Numbered from the stretch's first letter, positions 9,001 through 17,618 are shown. The stretch is DNA of 64,000 bases from Roseateles sp. YR242 (GCF_900109745.1 NZ_FOAV01000003.1:1-64000), one strand, 5' to 3'. Made by a program: numbers and translations. The notes: a model not told the origin generated them from the sequence alone.

Positions 9001-10120
9001 GCTGCTGCTCGTCGGCCACGGCCTGCACCGGCTCACGCCAGCCCTGCCCCACCGCAATCACGTCGCCGTTGCCGGAAAAGCGCTGGCCCAGCAGGCGGGA
9101 CACCGCCAGCCCGCGGCGGCGCGAGCGCATCAGGATCTCGGTGGAACCCAGGGTGCCAGCGGCCAGCACCACGCGCCGGGCCCGCACCACGAAGGGCTCG
9201 GCCTGCCGGCGGCGCAGCAGCTCGTCGGTGTGCTGCACCAACACCATCCAGCCGCCGCCGGGCTGGTGCTCCAGGTGTTCCACGCTGGCGCCGCACACCA
9301 ATTCGGCACCAGCGCGCCAGGCCTGCAGCAGCAGGCCGGTGTCCAGGGACTGTTTGGCCTCGTGGTTGCAGCCCGTGGCGCAATCACCGCAGGCCACGCA
9401 GGCACGATGCTTCCAGCCCGCCGCACCGCGCGGCAGGTCGTCCATCGCCACCTGGATGCGGGCCGGCCGGGTGGCCTCGCCGCCCAGCACCTGCAGCGCC
9501 TCCAGCCGGCGGGCCCGGTGGCCGCGCAAGCGGTAGATGGTGTTGTCTCCACCGGCATCCCGCACCCCCAGCAGCCGCTCCGCGCGATCGAACCAGGGGG
9601 AAAGGTCTTCCTCCAGGAAGGGCGCCGGCCAGCCCGGTTCGCGAAAACGGTCAGGGTCCGGGCGTTCCATCACACCGGCATTGATCAGTGAGCCCCCGCC
9701 CAGGCCATTGGCCAGGGCCACACAGACATCCGGGCCCAGGCGCAAGTCGAACAGGCCTTCGCGTCGGCCCGTGGGCGCATCGGCGCCGGTCGTGGCCAGG
9801 CGCACGTGTCCGGCCAGGTCCGCAAAGCGGCTGGGAAAGGCGCCCGGCAGGTATTCACGCCCACGCTCGAGAACGGCCACGCGCAGCGGACGGCCCTGCG
9901 CATCGCGCCGGCCCGCCAGCGCATGCGCGCTGGCGGCACCGCCGTAGCCACTGCCCACGATGAGCACGTCCACGCAGGGGCTGTCTGCCTCGTCGCCCGC
10001 ACTGATCCAGTCCTCCAGCGGACGGGACAACCAGCGGGTACCGAACGGCCGCGCGTCGGGCGGCTGGGAACGACGATTCTCAGACGGGGCTGGCGGCGCC
10101 TCCCCGGACAATGTGGCCAT
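6050..10120 (-). CDS. GMC oxidoreductase fused to alpha/beta hydrolase
   Basis: A 1,356-residue multidomain protein. Residues 50-615 are an FAD-dependent GMC oxidoreductase of the cholesterol-oxidase-like branch: dinucleotide motif GSGYGG at 56-61, ANGLGGGSLINAGV near 137-150, a four-Cys cluster at 241, 244, 247 and 251, and the C-terminal HPLGG and NPALTITALA blocks. Residues about 640-930 form a beta-rich middle region. The last 370 residues are an alpha/beta hydrolase with the oxyanion segment LMLHGYSASG (about 1000), a nucleophile elbow AHCMGS with Cys1079 instead of Ser, and GHGHQD near the end. Such fusions are known in sterol/lipid-active proteins; the substrate here is unknown. The ATG has a GGGAGG site and lies 41 bases inside the upstream kinase gene. 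Confidence 0.85.
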   Translation of the reverse strand: MATLSGEAPPAPSENRRSQPPDARPFGTRWLSRPLEDWISAGDEADSPCVDVLIVGSGYGGAASAHALAGRRDAQGRPLRVAVLERGREYLPGAFPSRFADLAGHVRLATTGADAPTGRREGLFDLRLGPDVCVALANGLGGGSLINAGVMERPDPDRFREPGWPAPFLEEDLSPWFDRAERLLGVRDAGGDNTIYRLRGHRARRLEALQVLGGEATRPARIQVAMDDLPRGAAGWKHRACVACGDCATGCNHEAKQSLDTGLLLQAWRAGAELVCGASVEHLEHQPGGGWMVLVQHTDELLRRRQAEPFVVRARRVVLAAGTLGSTEILMRSRRRGLAVSRLLGQRFSGNGDVIAVGQGWREPVQAVADEQQPFAMRQVGPTITGVLQGGPDFVVEDLAVPGALRPLFEESFAFAATLDALGRANPGPHEERAEFDDPFAVRPAVTERYLPLAIIGKDSGTGTLVLPEDSEEPGVLGVCWPGLKSEPDIARRHAWIERRLQHEQARLLRNPMWQLLPPEMAFLVNDARGPMISVHPLGGCAMGDRGSDGVVNDLGQVFRAEGTSVYEDLVVLDGAIVPGSLAINPALTITALALRALGRLSALWGLDAGTGPQRQEAPRPQFRTVTAPRAETPTTVEVRERLGGFVRWPGAPGSAVKYLELGFVYQPKGLADLLRPGPQRQLDAAPGSFLRLYEARETSPGHFEVMGPGPGDGRLWWHKERGERAAVLSIPLAAGTLTPFQREASSALRRHARGLAAWFMNRGYRDAVQGALDWLSSRSAPRRPGEPKAGLWARVVNAWHLSGHAGEVRLMRYDLRVAPDLPLPDWAARLAGVRLTGHKRISYTRRGNPWTQLSRLTLAPAAGLLPAPGQPAIVLELDLHYLARERMPLLRIRQAQDAPSAIRDVGALMAYVARMTIGLHAWTFRKPDVAPPRRIDRLPGAVPDLPTPTILEMAAGRWGDAGRQREDLKQRPGPDDDRPVLVRLTRYARPGGMPVLMLHGYSASGTTFAHHSVQPGPAKILWDAGYDVWIVDMRTSAGMATAKLPWTFEESAFNDIPLAIDRVLRETGREKLCVFAHCMGSVMLHMALLEEREQPWEHFFPLRRRLASRISKLVISQVTPLMVMSPTNSLRGVLMQHLRPYLPLQDFSFRPEGLPTLLDQVMDRLLSSLPYPDAEFDIENPPPPRIRRTPWTATRHRMDLLYGRDFAITNVDTPVFDFIDDHFGPLNMDTVAQAVHFARCHEITDWQGASLYLDSLAKSLALLDDFPVLSLHGEDNGLCSAESAELLKDYYDQAAPGRYRYRIIAGHGHQDCLIGRDIATRVFPAVLAFLAEPDLPPSRLAAGGAVSQAPTAVVA

Positions 10121-11879
10121 CTCCTACCTCCCTGCGCTGCTCGGCCAGGGCGGCCTGCATCGCGTTGATCAATTGCTCTTCACTGACAGGCTTGTGCAGC
10201 AGGGTCAGCCCGGCTTCATGGGCCTCGCGCAGCCGTTCCGGGGCGGTGTCCCCGCTCACCAGCAGCGCCGGCAGGCCAGGGAACGCGCTGCGCAAGGAAC
10301 GCACGGCAGAAATTCCGTCTTCCCCGCCACGCAGGCGGAAATCGGTCAGCAGCAGGTCGGGCTGCTGGCCCATGCTCTTGAGCAGGCCCTCGCGGGTGGT
10401 GCCGGCCACCAGCACCTGGCAGCCATGCGCTTTGAGCAGGGCGTCCATGGCCACCCGCACCGGCTCCTCATCGTCAATCACCAGCACGCGGATCGGCGGC
10501 AGCGAGCCACTGCGTCGGGCGGACTGGTCCGGCTGGATCTCGCTGAGTTCCGCCGCCGTCACGTTCAGCGTGAAGCTGGAGCCGTGGCCCGGCACCGAAC
10601 GCAGCGCCAGGTGCAGGTCCAGCAGGTCCACCAGGCGGTTGACGATGGACAGGCCCAGGCCCAGACCCTTGGCGCGGTCCCGCTCCGGGTTGCCGACCTG
10701 GTAGAACTCTTCAAAGATGCTGGACTGCTCATGCTCGGGAATGCCCATGCCGGTGTCGCGCACGGCCAGCCGCCACAAGCCCTCGTCCTGACCGCGAGTG
10801 ACCTCTACCGACACCTCGCCACGCTGGGTGTACTTGATGGCGTTGTCGATCAGGTTGCGCACCACCCGTTCCAGCAGCACCGGGTCACTTTCCACGCAGG
10901 CATCCGGCGGGCAATCCAGGCGCAGCACCAGGTGCTTGCGCTGCGCCGACGGCTGAAACTCCCGCTGCAGGCGTGACAGCCAGGGCTGCAGGGCAAAGAC
11001 CTGGTTGTTGACCGGCACCACCTGCGCATCCAGCTTGGAGATGTCCAACAAGGCATCCATCTGGGAGGAGAGCGACTGCAGCGCCAGGTTCATCTGGGTG
11101 ACGATGACACGGCCCTCGTCGTCCAGCGGGCGCTTGTCCAGTGCGGCGCCAAACAGCGACAGCGTGTGCATGGGCTGGCGCAGGTCATGGCTGGCGGACG
11201 CCAGGAAGCGGGTCTTGGCCGCCATGGCGGATTCCGCCTGGGACAGGGCCTGGCGCAACTGCTGGTTGCTTTTGACCTGCTGCTGGCGGATGAGCACGGA
11301 TTCGGCAAAGACACGGTAGGTGTCCCGCGCCAGGCTGACCAGGATCAGCCCATAAAAGATGATCAGCGCGGCCAGCAGAATGTCCAGCCAGCGTTCGTCG
11401 CCCGAGCTGCGGCCCAGGCCCCAGGCCAGGGCGTTGGCCAGCGTCACCGGCCAGAGGAAGGCCTGGAACACCACCCGGTGACCAGCGGTGGTGGCCACCG
11501 CCCCCGCGCACAGGCCCAGCAGCACGATGGTCTGCACCATCCGCTGGAAGTCGGTCAGCCACGGGGCTGCGCCCAGCGAGATGCTGAAGATCGTGCCGTT
11601 GAGCAGGCTCAGGCCCACCGCCCAGTTCAGCCGGTGCTGCAATGGGTCGTCATGCAGGTCCGGCAGCCGCCCCAGCATCCACCAGCGCAGCGCCAGCACG
11701 GCATACACCGCCGCCAGCCAGCCGAAGGCCAGCCCGGCGGGCACCACCGACGTGCTCATCAAGGCCATCGCCAGCGCCGCCAGCCCGACCGGATAAGGCA
11801 CCCGTCGGCCCTGCTTCGCGATCAGCCGCAGCAGTTCCAGATCGACGCTGGACTGCGCGGCGCTACGCTCGGCCGGCAT
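10080..11879 (-). CDS. Hybrid sensor histidine kinase with C-terminal receiver
   Basis: A 599-residue inner-membrane kinase. Residues 28-190 hold about six hydrophobic helices without a large periplasmic loop. A HisKA domain follows with the phosphoacceptor in FLASASHDLRQPMHT (about residue 230), then the ATPase domain with GLGLGLSIVNRL (about 400), and a receiver domain from about 465 (VIDDEEPVR, LLTDFRLRGG with the phosphorylated Asp, LLHKP). The layout matches small-molecule or membrane-state sensing kinases of the RpfC/LuxQ-like hybrid group without an Hpt. The 3' end overlaps the giant oxidoreductase-hydrolase gene by 41 bases, tying sensing to that enzyme pair. The DNA-binding partner is not adjacent. 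Confidence 0.88.
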   Translation of the reverse strand: MPAERSAAQSSVDLELLRLIAKQGRRVPYPVGLAALAMALMSTSVVPAGLAFGWLAAVYAVLALRWWMLGRLPDLHDDPLQHRLNWAVGLSLLNGTIFSISLGAAPWLTDFQRMVQTIVLLGLCAGAVATTAGHRVVFQAFLWPVTLANALAWGLGRSSGDERWLDILLAALIIFYGLILVSLARDTYRVFAESVLIRQQQVKSNQQLRQALSQAESAMAAKTRFLASASHDLRQPMHTLSLFGAALDKRPLDDEGRVIVTQMNLALQSLSSQMDALLDISKLDAQVVPVNNQVFALQPWLSRLQREFQPSAQRKHLVLRLDCPPDACVESDPVLLERVVRNLIDNAIKYTQRGEVSVEVTRGQDEGLWRLAVRDTGMGIPEHEQSSIFEEFYQVGNPERDRAKGLGLGLSIVNRLVDLLDLHLALRSVPGHGSSFTLNVTAAELSEIQPDQSARRSGSLPPIRVLVIDDEEPVRVAMDALLKAHGCQVLVAGTTREGLLKSMGQQPDLLLTDFRLRGGEDGISAVRSLRSAFPGLPALLVSGDTAPERLREAHEAGLTLLHKPVSEEQLINAMQAALAEQRREVGDGHIVRGGAASPV

Positions 11880-12040
11880 GGCAGATTTGGGCAGTACCTG
11901 GCCACTGCCTCATAAGGAATTTCATACCGACTGCAAGTTTTGGTAATGCTTGTATAGGGCGGGCAATATATCGTGACCCTGCGAACGGCCCAAGGACATT
12001 CCCGACCTTCCCACAACAGGAAGGTGTTGCACGCCACAGG

Positions 12041-14452
12041 TCAGCGCGACAGGAGCATGGCCAGCGCATCCGCCGGTATGGGTTTGTGGAACAGGTAGCC
12101 CTGCGCATCCATCTCCGCCAGGGAGAGCAGCCACTCCTGCTGCCCCAGGGTTTCCACCCCCTCTGCGGTGATGCTGAGGTTCAAGCCGCTGGCCAGGGCC
12201 ACGATGCTGCGCACCACGGCATGGGCCGACCCTTCCTGGGCCAGGGCATTGATGAAGCTGCGGTCGATCTTGAGGCGGTCCATGGGCAGCGCCGTCAGCT
12301 GCGCCAGCGACGAGAAACCGGTGCCAAAGTCGTCCAGCGCCAGGCGCACGCCCAGCTGGCGCAGCCTGAGCAGGGCCAGTTCCGTGGTGGCGGCCTGGGC
12401 AATCAGGGATTCGGTCAGCTCCAGCTCCAGCAGGTGGGCCGGGAAGCCATGCCGCATCAGGGTCTGGGCGACCAGGGCCGGCACGTCGTCCTGCTCGAAC
12501 TGGCGCACCGAGACGTTCACCGCCACGCGCAGGTCCACCAGGCCCTGGCCGCGCCAGGCCGCTGCCTGGGCCACGGCCTCGTCCAGCACCCACGCGCCAA
12601 TCCGGGTGATGAGGCCCATGTCTTCGGCCACCGGAATGAACCGCGAGGGCGGCACGTCGCCCAATTCGGGGTGGCGCCAGCGCAGCAGTACCTCGGCGCC
12701 CACGATGTCGGCCGTGCGCAGGTCCACGACCGGCTGCCAGGCCAGACGGAACTGGCCCAGCTCCAGCGCCACGCGCAGGCCCTGCTCCAGCTGGAGGCGA
12801 TGGCTGGCAACATCGGCCATGGCCGACTCGAACAGCACCGAGCGGCAACGGCCGCGGGCTTTGGCCTGGTACATGGCCGCATCGGCGGCGCGCAACAGCG
12901 TCTGCGGGCTGTCCACCTGCGAGGGGTACAGGGCCACGCCAATGCTGGCGGTCATCAGGACGGACTGCACCTGCGGCGGCGAGCTGTCCGGAACTTCCAG
13001 CATCAGCGGCTGGGCCACCGCCGCCAGCAGCTTGTGCGTCACATGCAGGGCCGCTTCGTCATGGTCCACATGCTGCAGAAGCATCACGAACTCGTCGCCG
13101 CCCAGCCGGACCGCCACGTCGTCCTTGCGGAGCAAAGCGCGAATGCGGGTGGCCACCTGCTTGAGCAGGGCATCGCCGGCATCGTGGCCCAGCGTGTCGT
13201 TGATGGTCTTGAAGCCGTCCAGGTCCATGAAGACCAGGGCCATCGGGCCAGTCACCGTCTGCAGCGCCTGCTGCAGCAGCACCCGATTGCCCAGGCCCGT
13301 CAAGGCATCGTGCAGGGCCTGGTGGCGCAGCGCATGCTGCGCCTGGCGGATCTCGCTGATGTCGGCAAAGCTCAGCACATGGTGGCTGGCCTGGCCGTCG
13401 TCATTGAGCACGGCGGCAAAGTGCTGCAGTGCGGGGAAGCTGCTGCCGTCGCGCCGCCGGCAGGTGACTTCACCGTGCCAGTGGTGGGCCTCGGGGTCGC
13501 GGGTCGGGTCGCCCTGGCGCCGCGCGAAGAGGAATTCCTCCGGCCGGTGGCCGATCACATCCAGCGCCACCCAGCCGGTGAGCTGGGCGAAGGCACTGTT
13601 GCAGCTCAGCACACGCTGCTCGCCATCCAGGAAGAGGATGGCCTCGTCGGTGGCGTCGAAGGCCACGGCCGCCTGGCGCAGGTGGTTCTCGCGCTCCACG
13701 CGCTCGCTCACATCGCGCACCATGCCGATGATCACGCCCTCCGGCTCGAAGTGACGGGCATGGATCTCCAGCCAGCGGCTGGGCTCGCCGTCCGCCTGCC
13801 AGGCGCAGGTGAGGTCCATCGGGGTGCCCAACTGCACCAGGGTCTGCAGGGCGTCCTGGCCGCGCGGCTCCAGGCCGTCGCTGAGTTCGACCAGGCTCTG
13901 GGCCTGGGTCAGCGAACGCAATTCCGGCACGGCTTCCTGCCCGACCCAGCGCAGGCGATGACCGGACGGGCTGGTGTCGAGCTCCAGGACCGCCAGCCGG
14001 GCGGATTCCAGGGCCAGGCGCAGCCGCCGTTCAGCCACCTCGGTCTTGCGCTCCTCGGCACGGCGCACCATGGCCATGCGCACGGTGGCATTGAGCTCGC
14101 GCAGCTCAAAGGGCTTGAGCAGATAGCCGTAGGGGGCCGCCTCCGCCGCCCGCTGCAGGGTCTCAGGCTCCCCATAGGCGCTCAGGAAGATCACCGGCAC
14201 GGCCAGCAGTTCCCGCAACTTGCGCGCGGCGCTGATACCGTCGCTGCCACGATCCAGGTGGATGTCCATCAGCACCAGATCCGGCTCGGTATGGCGGGCC
14301 AGCCGCAGGGCCTCCGGTTCGTCCGAGGCGATGCCCACCACCTCGTACCCGAGCTGCTCCAGGCCGGTGCGCAGGTCCAGCGCCACGATGCGCTCGTCCT
14401 CCACGATCTGGATGCGCACCGGTCGATCGGTGACAACGGCCGGTTCATCCAT
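12041..14452 (-). CDS. Response regulator REC-PAS-PAS-GGDEF-EAL
   Basis: An 803-residue cytoplasmic cyclic-di-GMP protein. Receiver domain at residues 13-125 (VEDERIVAL, VLMDIHLDRG with the phospho-Asp, LLKPFE), two PAS-like regions (about 135-250 and 255-375), a diguanylate cyclase domain with an intact RLGGDEFV site near 451, and an EAL phosphodiesterase domain from about 545 (AEVLLRWRHPE, DDFGTGFSSL, IDRSFI). Both catalytic signatures look intact, so net activity cannot be told from sequence. It overlaps the upstream histidine kinase by 8 bases, and that kinase is the probable phosphodonor for the receiver domain. A 161-base, AT-richer spacer separates it from the hybrid kinase downstream. 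Confidence 0.92.
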   Translation of the reverse strand: MDEPAVVTDRPVRIQIVEDERIVALDLRTGLEQLGYEVVGIASDEPEALRLARHTEPDLVLMDIHLDRGSDGISAARKLRELLAVPVIFLSAYGEPETLQRAAEAAPYGYLLKPFELRELNATVRMAMVRRAEERKTEVAERRLRLALESARLAVLELDTSPSGHRLRWVGQEAVPELRSLTQAQSLVELSDGLEPRGQDALQTLVQLGTPMDLTCAWQADGEPSRWLEIHARHFEPEGVIIGMVRDVSERVERENHLRQAAVAFDATDEAILFLDGEQRVLSCNSAFAQLTGWVALDVIGHRPEEFLFARRQGDPTRDPEAHHWHGEVTCRRRDGSSFPALQHFAAVLNDDGQASHHVLSFADISEIRQAQHALRHQALHDALTGLGNRVLLQQALQTVTGPMALVFMDLDGFKTINDTLGHDAGDALLKQVATRIRALLRKDDVAVRLGGDEFVMLLQHVDHDEAALHVTHKLLAAVAQPLMLEVPDSSPPQVQSVLMTASIGVALYPSQVDSPQTLLRAADAAMYQAKARGRCRSVLFESAMADVASHRLQLEQGLRVALELGQFRLAWQPVVDLRTADIVGAEVLLRWRHPELGDVPPSRFIPVAEDMGLITRIGAWVLDEAVAQAAAWRGQGLVDLRVAVNVSVRQFEQDDVPALVAQTLMRHGFPAHLLELELTESLIAQAATTELALLRLRQLGVRLALDDFGTGFSSLAQLTALPMDRLKIDRSFINALAQEGSAHAVVRSIVALASGLNLSITAEGVETLGQQEWLLSLAEMDAQGYLFHKPIPADALAMLLSR

Positions 14453-15959
14453 GCGCCTCTCCCAGGCTGTCGCGGTTCCAGGTCAGGCCGGCCCTTGTGC
14501 CGGACTCGCCATTGATCGAAAAGACGGCGCCACACTGCTCCGCCAGCAGCGGAAGCAACTGGAAGCCCAGGCTGCGCGCGCTGGCGGGCTCAAACCCCAC
14601 AGGCAACCCGACACCGTCATCGGCCACCTCCAGCCAGGGGCGCTCGCCCTGGGGCGTGGTGTCGGCACCATCGAGCAGGCCTTCGGTCCTGCCGCCCAGG
14701 CGCACGCTGATCTGGCCCGGCCGGCCATTGGGAAACGCATGCTTGATGGCGTTGGTCACCAGTTCCGTCACCACCAGGCCGCAGGGGATCGCATGCGGCA
14801 GGTCCATGCGCCAGGGCGTGTCCACCGGCGCCTCCACGGACAGCTGGATCTGCTGGCTGGCGCCCAGGAAGGTCTCGCGCAGCAGGTGCACCAGCCGCCG
14901 CAGGTAGGGGCCCATGTCCAGGGCACTGAAGTCGGCCCGCTCGTAGAGCAGCTGATGCATCAGCGCCATGGAATGCACGCGGCTCTGGCTGTCGCGCAGG
15001 GCTTCGCGCACCCGCTCGTCGGCATGGCGGGCCTGCAGATTGAGCAGGCTGGAGATGACCTGCAGGTTGTTCTTGACGCGGTGATGCACCTCGTTGAGCA
15101 AGGCCGTTTTTTCTTCCAGCGCCCGCTCGATCTGACTTTGGGCGGCGCGCCGCTCGGTCACGTCGCTGATGGTGGCCAGCACCTGCTGTCCTTCGGAGTC
15201 CGGCATCGGGTTGAGGCCGATCTCCACCGCAAATTCACTGCCGTCACGGCGCAGGGCATAGAGCTCCTGGCGTTTGGCCATGTAGCGCAGCGCGGGCTGG
15301 CGCATGAAGGACTGGAGGTGCTCGCGATGCGCGCCACGCTGGCGCTGCGGTACCAGTTCGTGCACCGGCAGGCCGGCCAGCTGGTCCTGCGTGTAGCCAA
15401 ACATGCGCGCCATGCTTTCGTTGGCCAGCGCAATGCGGCCATCCGCATCGATCAGCCCCATGCCGATCGTGGCGCCTTCGAAAGCCCGGCGGAAACGGTC
15501 TTCGCTGCGCGCCAGGGCCCGCTCGCTGGCGCGCCGGTCGCTGATGTCGATGCCGGAGGCAATGAGATGGGTCACCGCGCCCTGGTCATTGAGCAGCGGG
15601 GCCAGCATGAAGTCGATGTCCATGCGGCTGTCCCCGGCCATCCGGACGACCACGTCACGCCGCACCGTTTCTCCACGGGCCACCCGTGCGGCGGCTTGTT
15701 CCAGCCAATCGACCAGCAGCGGGTCATGGTTCCACCAGGCGGTATGCCAGAGCGGGCGGCCAATGACCTCGTCCTTGGTGAGACCGCCCGCTTCCAGGGG
15801 CGCGCGATTGGCTTCCAGCACGCGACCGTCCGGCAGCAACACGCCGACAAACACAAACAGGTTGTCCAGAACCCGACGCAGGCGCCTGGCGCTCTCCCGC
15901 TCGTCCGCGTCACCCGCGAACGAAGCGCTTGGGACCGCCGGACTTGCATCGTCAGACAT
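14445..15959 (-). CDS. PAS-PAS HisKA_2 histidine kinase
   Basis: A 504-residue soluble kinase with no membrane segment. Two PAS domains (about 20-150 and 155-275; ISDVTERRAAQ ends the second) are followed by a HisKA_2 phosphoacceptor domain with the histidine in EVHHRVKNNLQVISSLLNLQ (about 291) and an ATPase domain (VTNAIKHAFPNG, VADDGVGLP, LGFQLL). PAS sensing in this family is typically of light, redox or cytoplasmic ligands; the ligand here is not evident and I see no LOV-type Cys motif. ATG 15959 follows an AAGGGAG ribosome site. The 8-base overlap with the downstream REC-GGDEF-EAL gene makes a cognate pair likely. Confidence 0.88.
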   Translation of the reverse strand: MSDDASPAVPSASFAGDADERESARRLRRVLDNLFVFVGVLLPDGRVLEANRAPLEAGGLTKDEVIGRPLWHTAWWNHDPLLVDWLEQAAARVARGETVRRDVVVRMAGDSRMDIDFMLAPLLNDQGAVTHLIASGIDISDRRASERALARSEDRFRRAFEGATIGMGLIDADGRIALANESMARMFGYTQDQLAGLPVHELVPQRQRGAHREHLQSFMRQPALRYMAKRQELYALRRDGSEFAVEIGLNPMPDSEGQQVLATISDVTERRAAQSQIERALEEKTALLNEVHHRVKNNLQVISSLLNLQARHADERVREALRDSQSRVHSMALMHQLLYERADFSALDMGPYLRRLVHLLRETFLGASQQIQLSVEAPVDTPWRMDLPHAIPCGLVVTELVTNAIKHAFPNGRPGQISVRLGGRTEGLLDGADTTPQGERPWLEVADDGVGLPVGFEPASARSLGFQLLPLLAEQCGAVFSINGESGTRAGLTWNRDSLGEAHG

Positions 15960-16444
15960 CGGACTCCCTTCTTGGCCAACACGGACGCCGACCGGCGGAC
16001 CCGCCATCATGGTCGGGTTGACGAGACGCTGGAACTGCTGCGAGGACTGTTGCCAGGACTGAATGAACCTCTGCATAAACACCTCGGCTCGCGCGAGTTT
16101 TGCAGGGCTTCCTGAAGCGATGTCTGGCGAAGGAACGACTGAATAGACTGACTATTGCGAACTGGCTGGGACCCCGCCGTTGAGCATCCCCACCAACGGC
16201 CGATAAATCGATTCACTGGTTGACAGTGCCATTCACTGGCGCCATGCATGGGGGTGAATCACAGGCGCGCAAGCCATGCTGGAGGCTTTATATCGCGCTC
16301 CCTGCTCAACTGTCACCGTCTGGATCGACGACAACACCATTCACCGCAGCTTTTGAAGGCTTTGACACCTGCTCAAGGGGCATCTCCCGATGCGCCGACG
16401 AAGCTATGAAGCCATGAAGCCTTGATGTCTTGGTGCGGATAAAA

Positions 16445-16491
16445 CTATGCCGACCCCCTCGGCCCTGATGGGCTCCGGCAGGTCGGCATAG
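16445..16491 (-). terminator. Long hairpin, possible minus-strand terminator
   Basis: CTATGCCGACC (16445-16455) and GGTCGGCATAG (16481-16491) form an 11-bp perfect inverted repeat; inside it GCCC-TGAT-GGGC makes a second small stem. Read on the minus strand, the stem is followed by TTTTATCC, as in an intrinsic terminator, but no minus-strand gene ends just before it. It may end an unannotated short transcript or be a structured RNA. Confidence 0.45.
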
Positions 16492-16670
16492 CACTCCTCC
16501 CCTTGATCACGACGCTGAGGTCCAGGCAGCGTGCGATCGGGAGTCAGTATGCGCAGCCAATGTGGCTGGGGCCATCCCCCTCAAGAGGGAGATGCGAGCA
16601 GCGGCGCCAAAGCGCATCGTCTGAGGGGCCTCTGCATAAGTCCCGCGAGCCGACGTGCAGCGCTCCCCTC

Positions 16671-16750
16671 AAGCGGGATCATGCGGGGTCATGCGGGGTC
16701 ATGCGGGTTGGGGCGGGATCACGCTGGGACATGCCGGGACAGGCGGGGTC
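16671..16750. repeat. Tandem array with 10-bp period
   Basis: About eight consecutive 10-base units close to ATGCGGGGTC (two perfect copies at 16681-16700, the others with one to four changes). The period is one helical turn. It lies in the gene-free region upstream of cytochrome b561. Confidence 0.8.
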
Positions 16751-17057
16751 AGGCAGTGCCTGGCGTGCAGCCGGCCTGTCGCCGCCCCGCTGGTTTCATA
16801 CGCTGCACGATGGGCGGGACAGCGCTATTCTCTGCGCCTGCTCCCGGCGCACGCGCTGGGCGCATGGGCTCCCCGTCATGAAGGCACCGTGAAGTCACCG
16901 GCATCCTGCCATTCAAATCCACTGAACAATGGCCTCAGTTCCGATGAATCGAGGAACGGCCCCCCGGACTGAAACTCCTGACCATGCACTCAGGGGCTCG
17001 GTCAATGTCCATCCACCGGCATCCGCCTTCCCCTCGCACCGAATCCTAGCCATCGCC

Positions 17058-17618
17058 ATGAATACCGCCCGCCATTCCTTCCAAACCGCCAAGGTCCGCT
17101 ACGACGGCTTTGCCATGCTGCTGCACTGGGTGCTGGCGCTGGCCATCATCGGGGCCTTCGGCATGGGCCTGTACATGACCGGCCTGTCGATCTCCCCCAC
17201 CCGGCTCAAGCTGTACAACTGGCACAAGTGGGCCGGTGTGACCATCCTGGCCCTCTCGGCCGTGCGGCTGCTGTGGCGCCTGGCCCATCGCCCGCCGGCT
17301 GACCTGCCAATGCCGGCCTGGCAAGCCCGTGCGGCCCACCTGGTGCACGGCCTCCTGTATGCCGCCTTCTTTGCCGTTCCGCTCAGTGGCTGGGCCTACA
17401 GCTCGGCTGCCGGTTTCCCGGTGGTGTGGTTTGGCGTGCTGCCACTGCCCAACCTGGTGGCACCGGACAAGGCGCTGGCCGCCACCTTCAAGCTGGCCCA
17501 TGAATGGTTGGCCTACGGGCTGGCCGCCCTGGTGCTTGCCCACCTGGGCGCCGTGGTCAAGCACGTGGTGCTGGAACGTGATGGCCTGCTGAGCCGCATG
17601 CTCCCGGGCCGCGGTTGA
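17058..17618 (+). CDS. Cytochrome b561 family protein
   Basis: A 186-residue inner-membrane protein with four hydrophobic helices, of the prokaryotic cytochrome b561/CybB family (superoxide:ubiquinone-type or general quinone-linked electron transfer). Candidate heme-ligand histidines sit in LLHWVLA (His23), NWHKWAG (about 65), HLVHGLLY and LAHEWLAYG. The frame continues upstream of the ATG at 17058, but that ATG starts a normal short cytoplasmic N-terminus (MNTARHSFQTAKVRYDG) before the first helix. Two YceI genes follow on the same strand, the same association as yceJ-yceI in Escherichia coli, which supports a shared role in periplasmic lipid or quinone chemistry. Confidence 0.9.
   Translation: MNTARHSFQTAKVRYDGFAMLLHWVLALAIIGAFGMGLYMTGLSISPTRLKLYNWHKWAGVTILALSAVRLLWRLAHRPPADLPMPAWQARAAHLVHGLLYAAFFAVPLSGWAYSSAAGFPVVWFGVLPLPNLVAPDKALAATFKLAHEWLAYGLAALVLAHLGAVVKHVVLERDGLLSRMLPGRG

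Larger units (their letters stand above)
15960..17057. other. 1.1-kb intergenic region without a credible gene
   Basis: No frame here has normal codon bias or recognisable protein content. It holds a strong hairpin (16445-16491), a tandem array with a 10-bp period (16671-16750), short direct repeats around 16209-16235 (TTCACTGG twice) and 16405-16425 (ATGAAGCC twice), and presumably the promoters of the minus-strand kinase block on the left and of cytochrome b561 on the right. Confidence 0.6.

Noticed and set aside
11642-14515. A 957-codon plus-strand frame, longer than the gene opposite
   Set aside because: It is antisense to the intact REC-PAS-GGDEF-EAL gene; its composition is the His/Gln/Gly-rich pattern of high-GC antisense frames.
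16400-16495. Fluoride- or cyclic-di-GMP-type riboswitch near the hairpin
   Set aside because: CTGATGGGCTCCGG recalls the end of the fluoride motif, but the conserved 5' half is absent, no transporter gene follows and the GEMM core is missing.
16503-16972. Three overlapping plus-strand frames of 105-129 codons
   Set aside because: They are built largely on the 10-bp repeat array, lack ribosome sites and normal codon bias.
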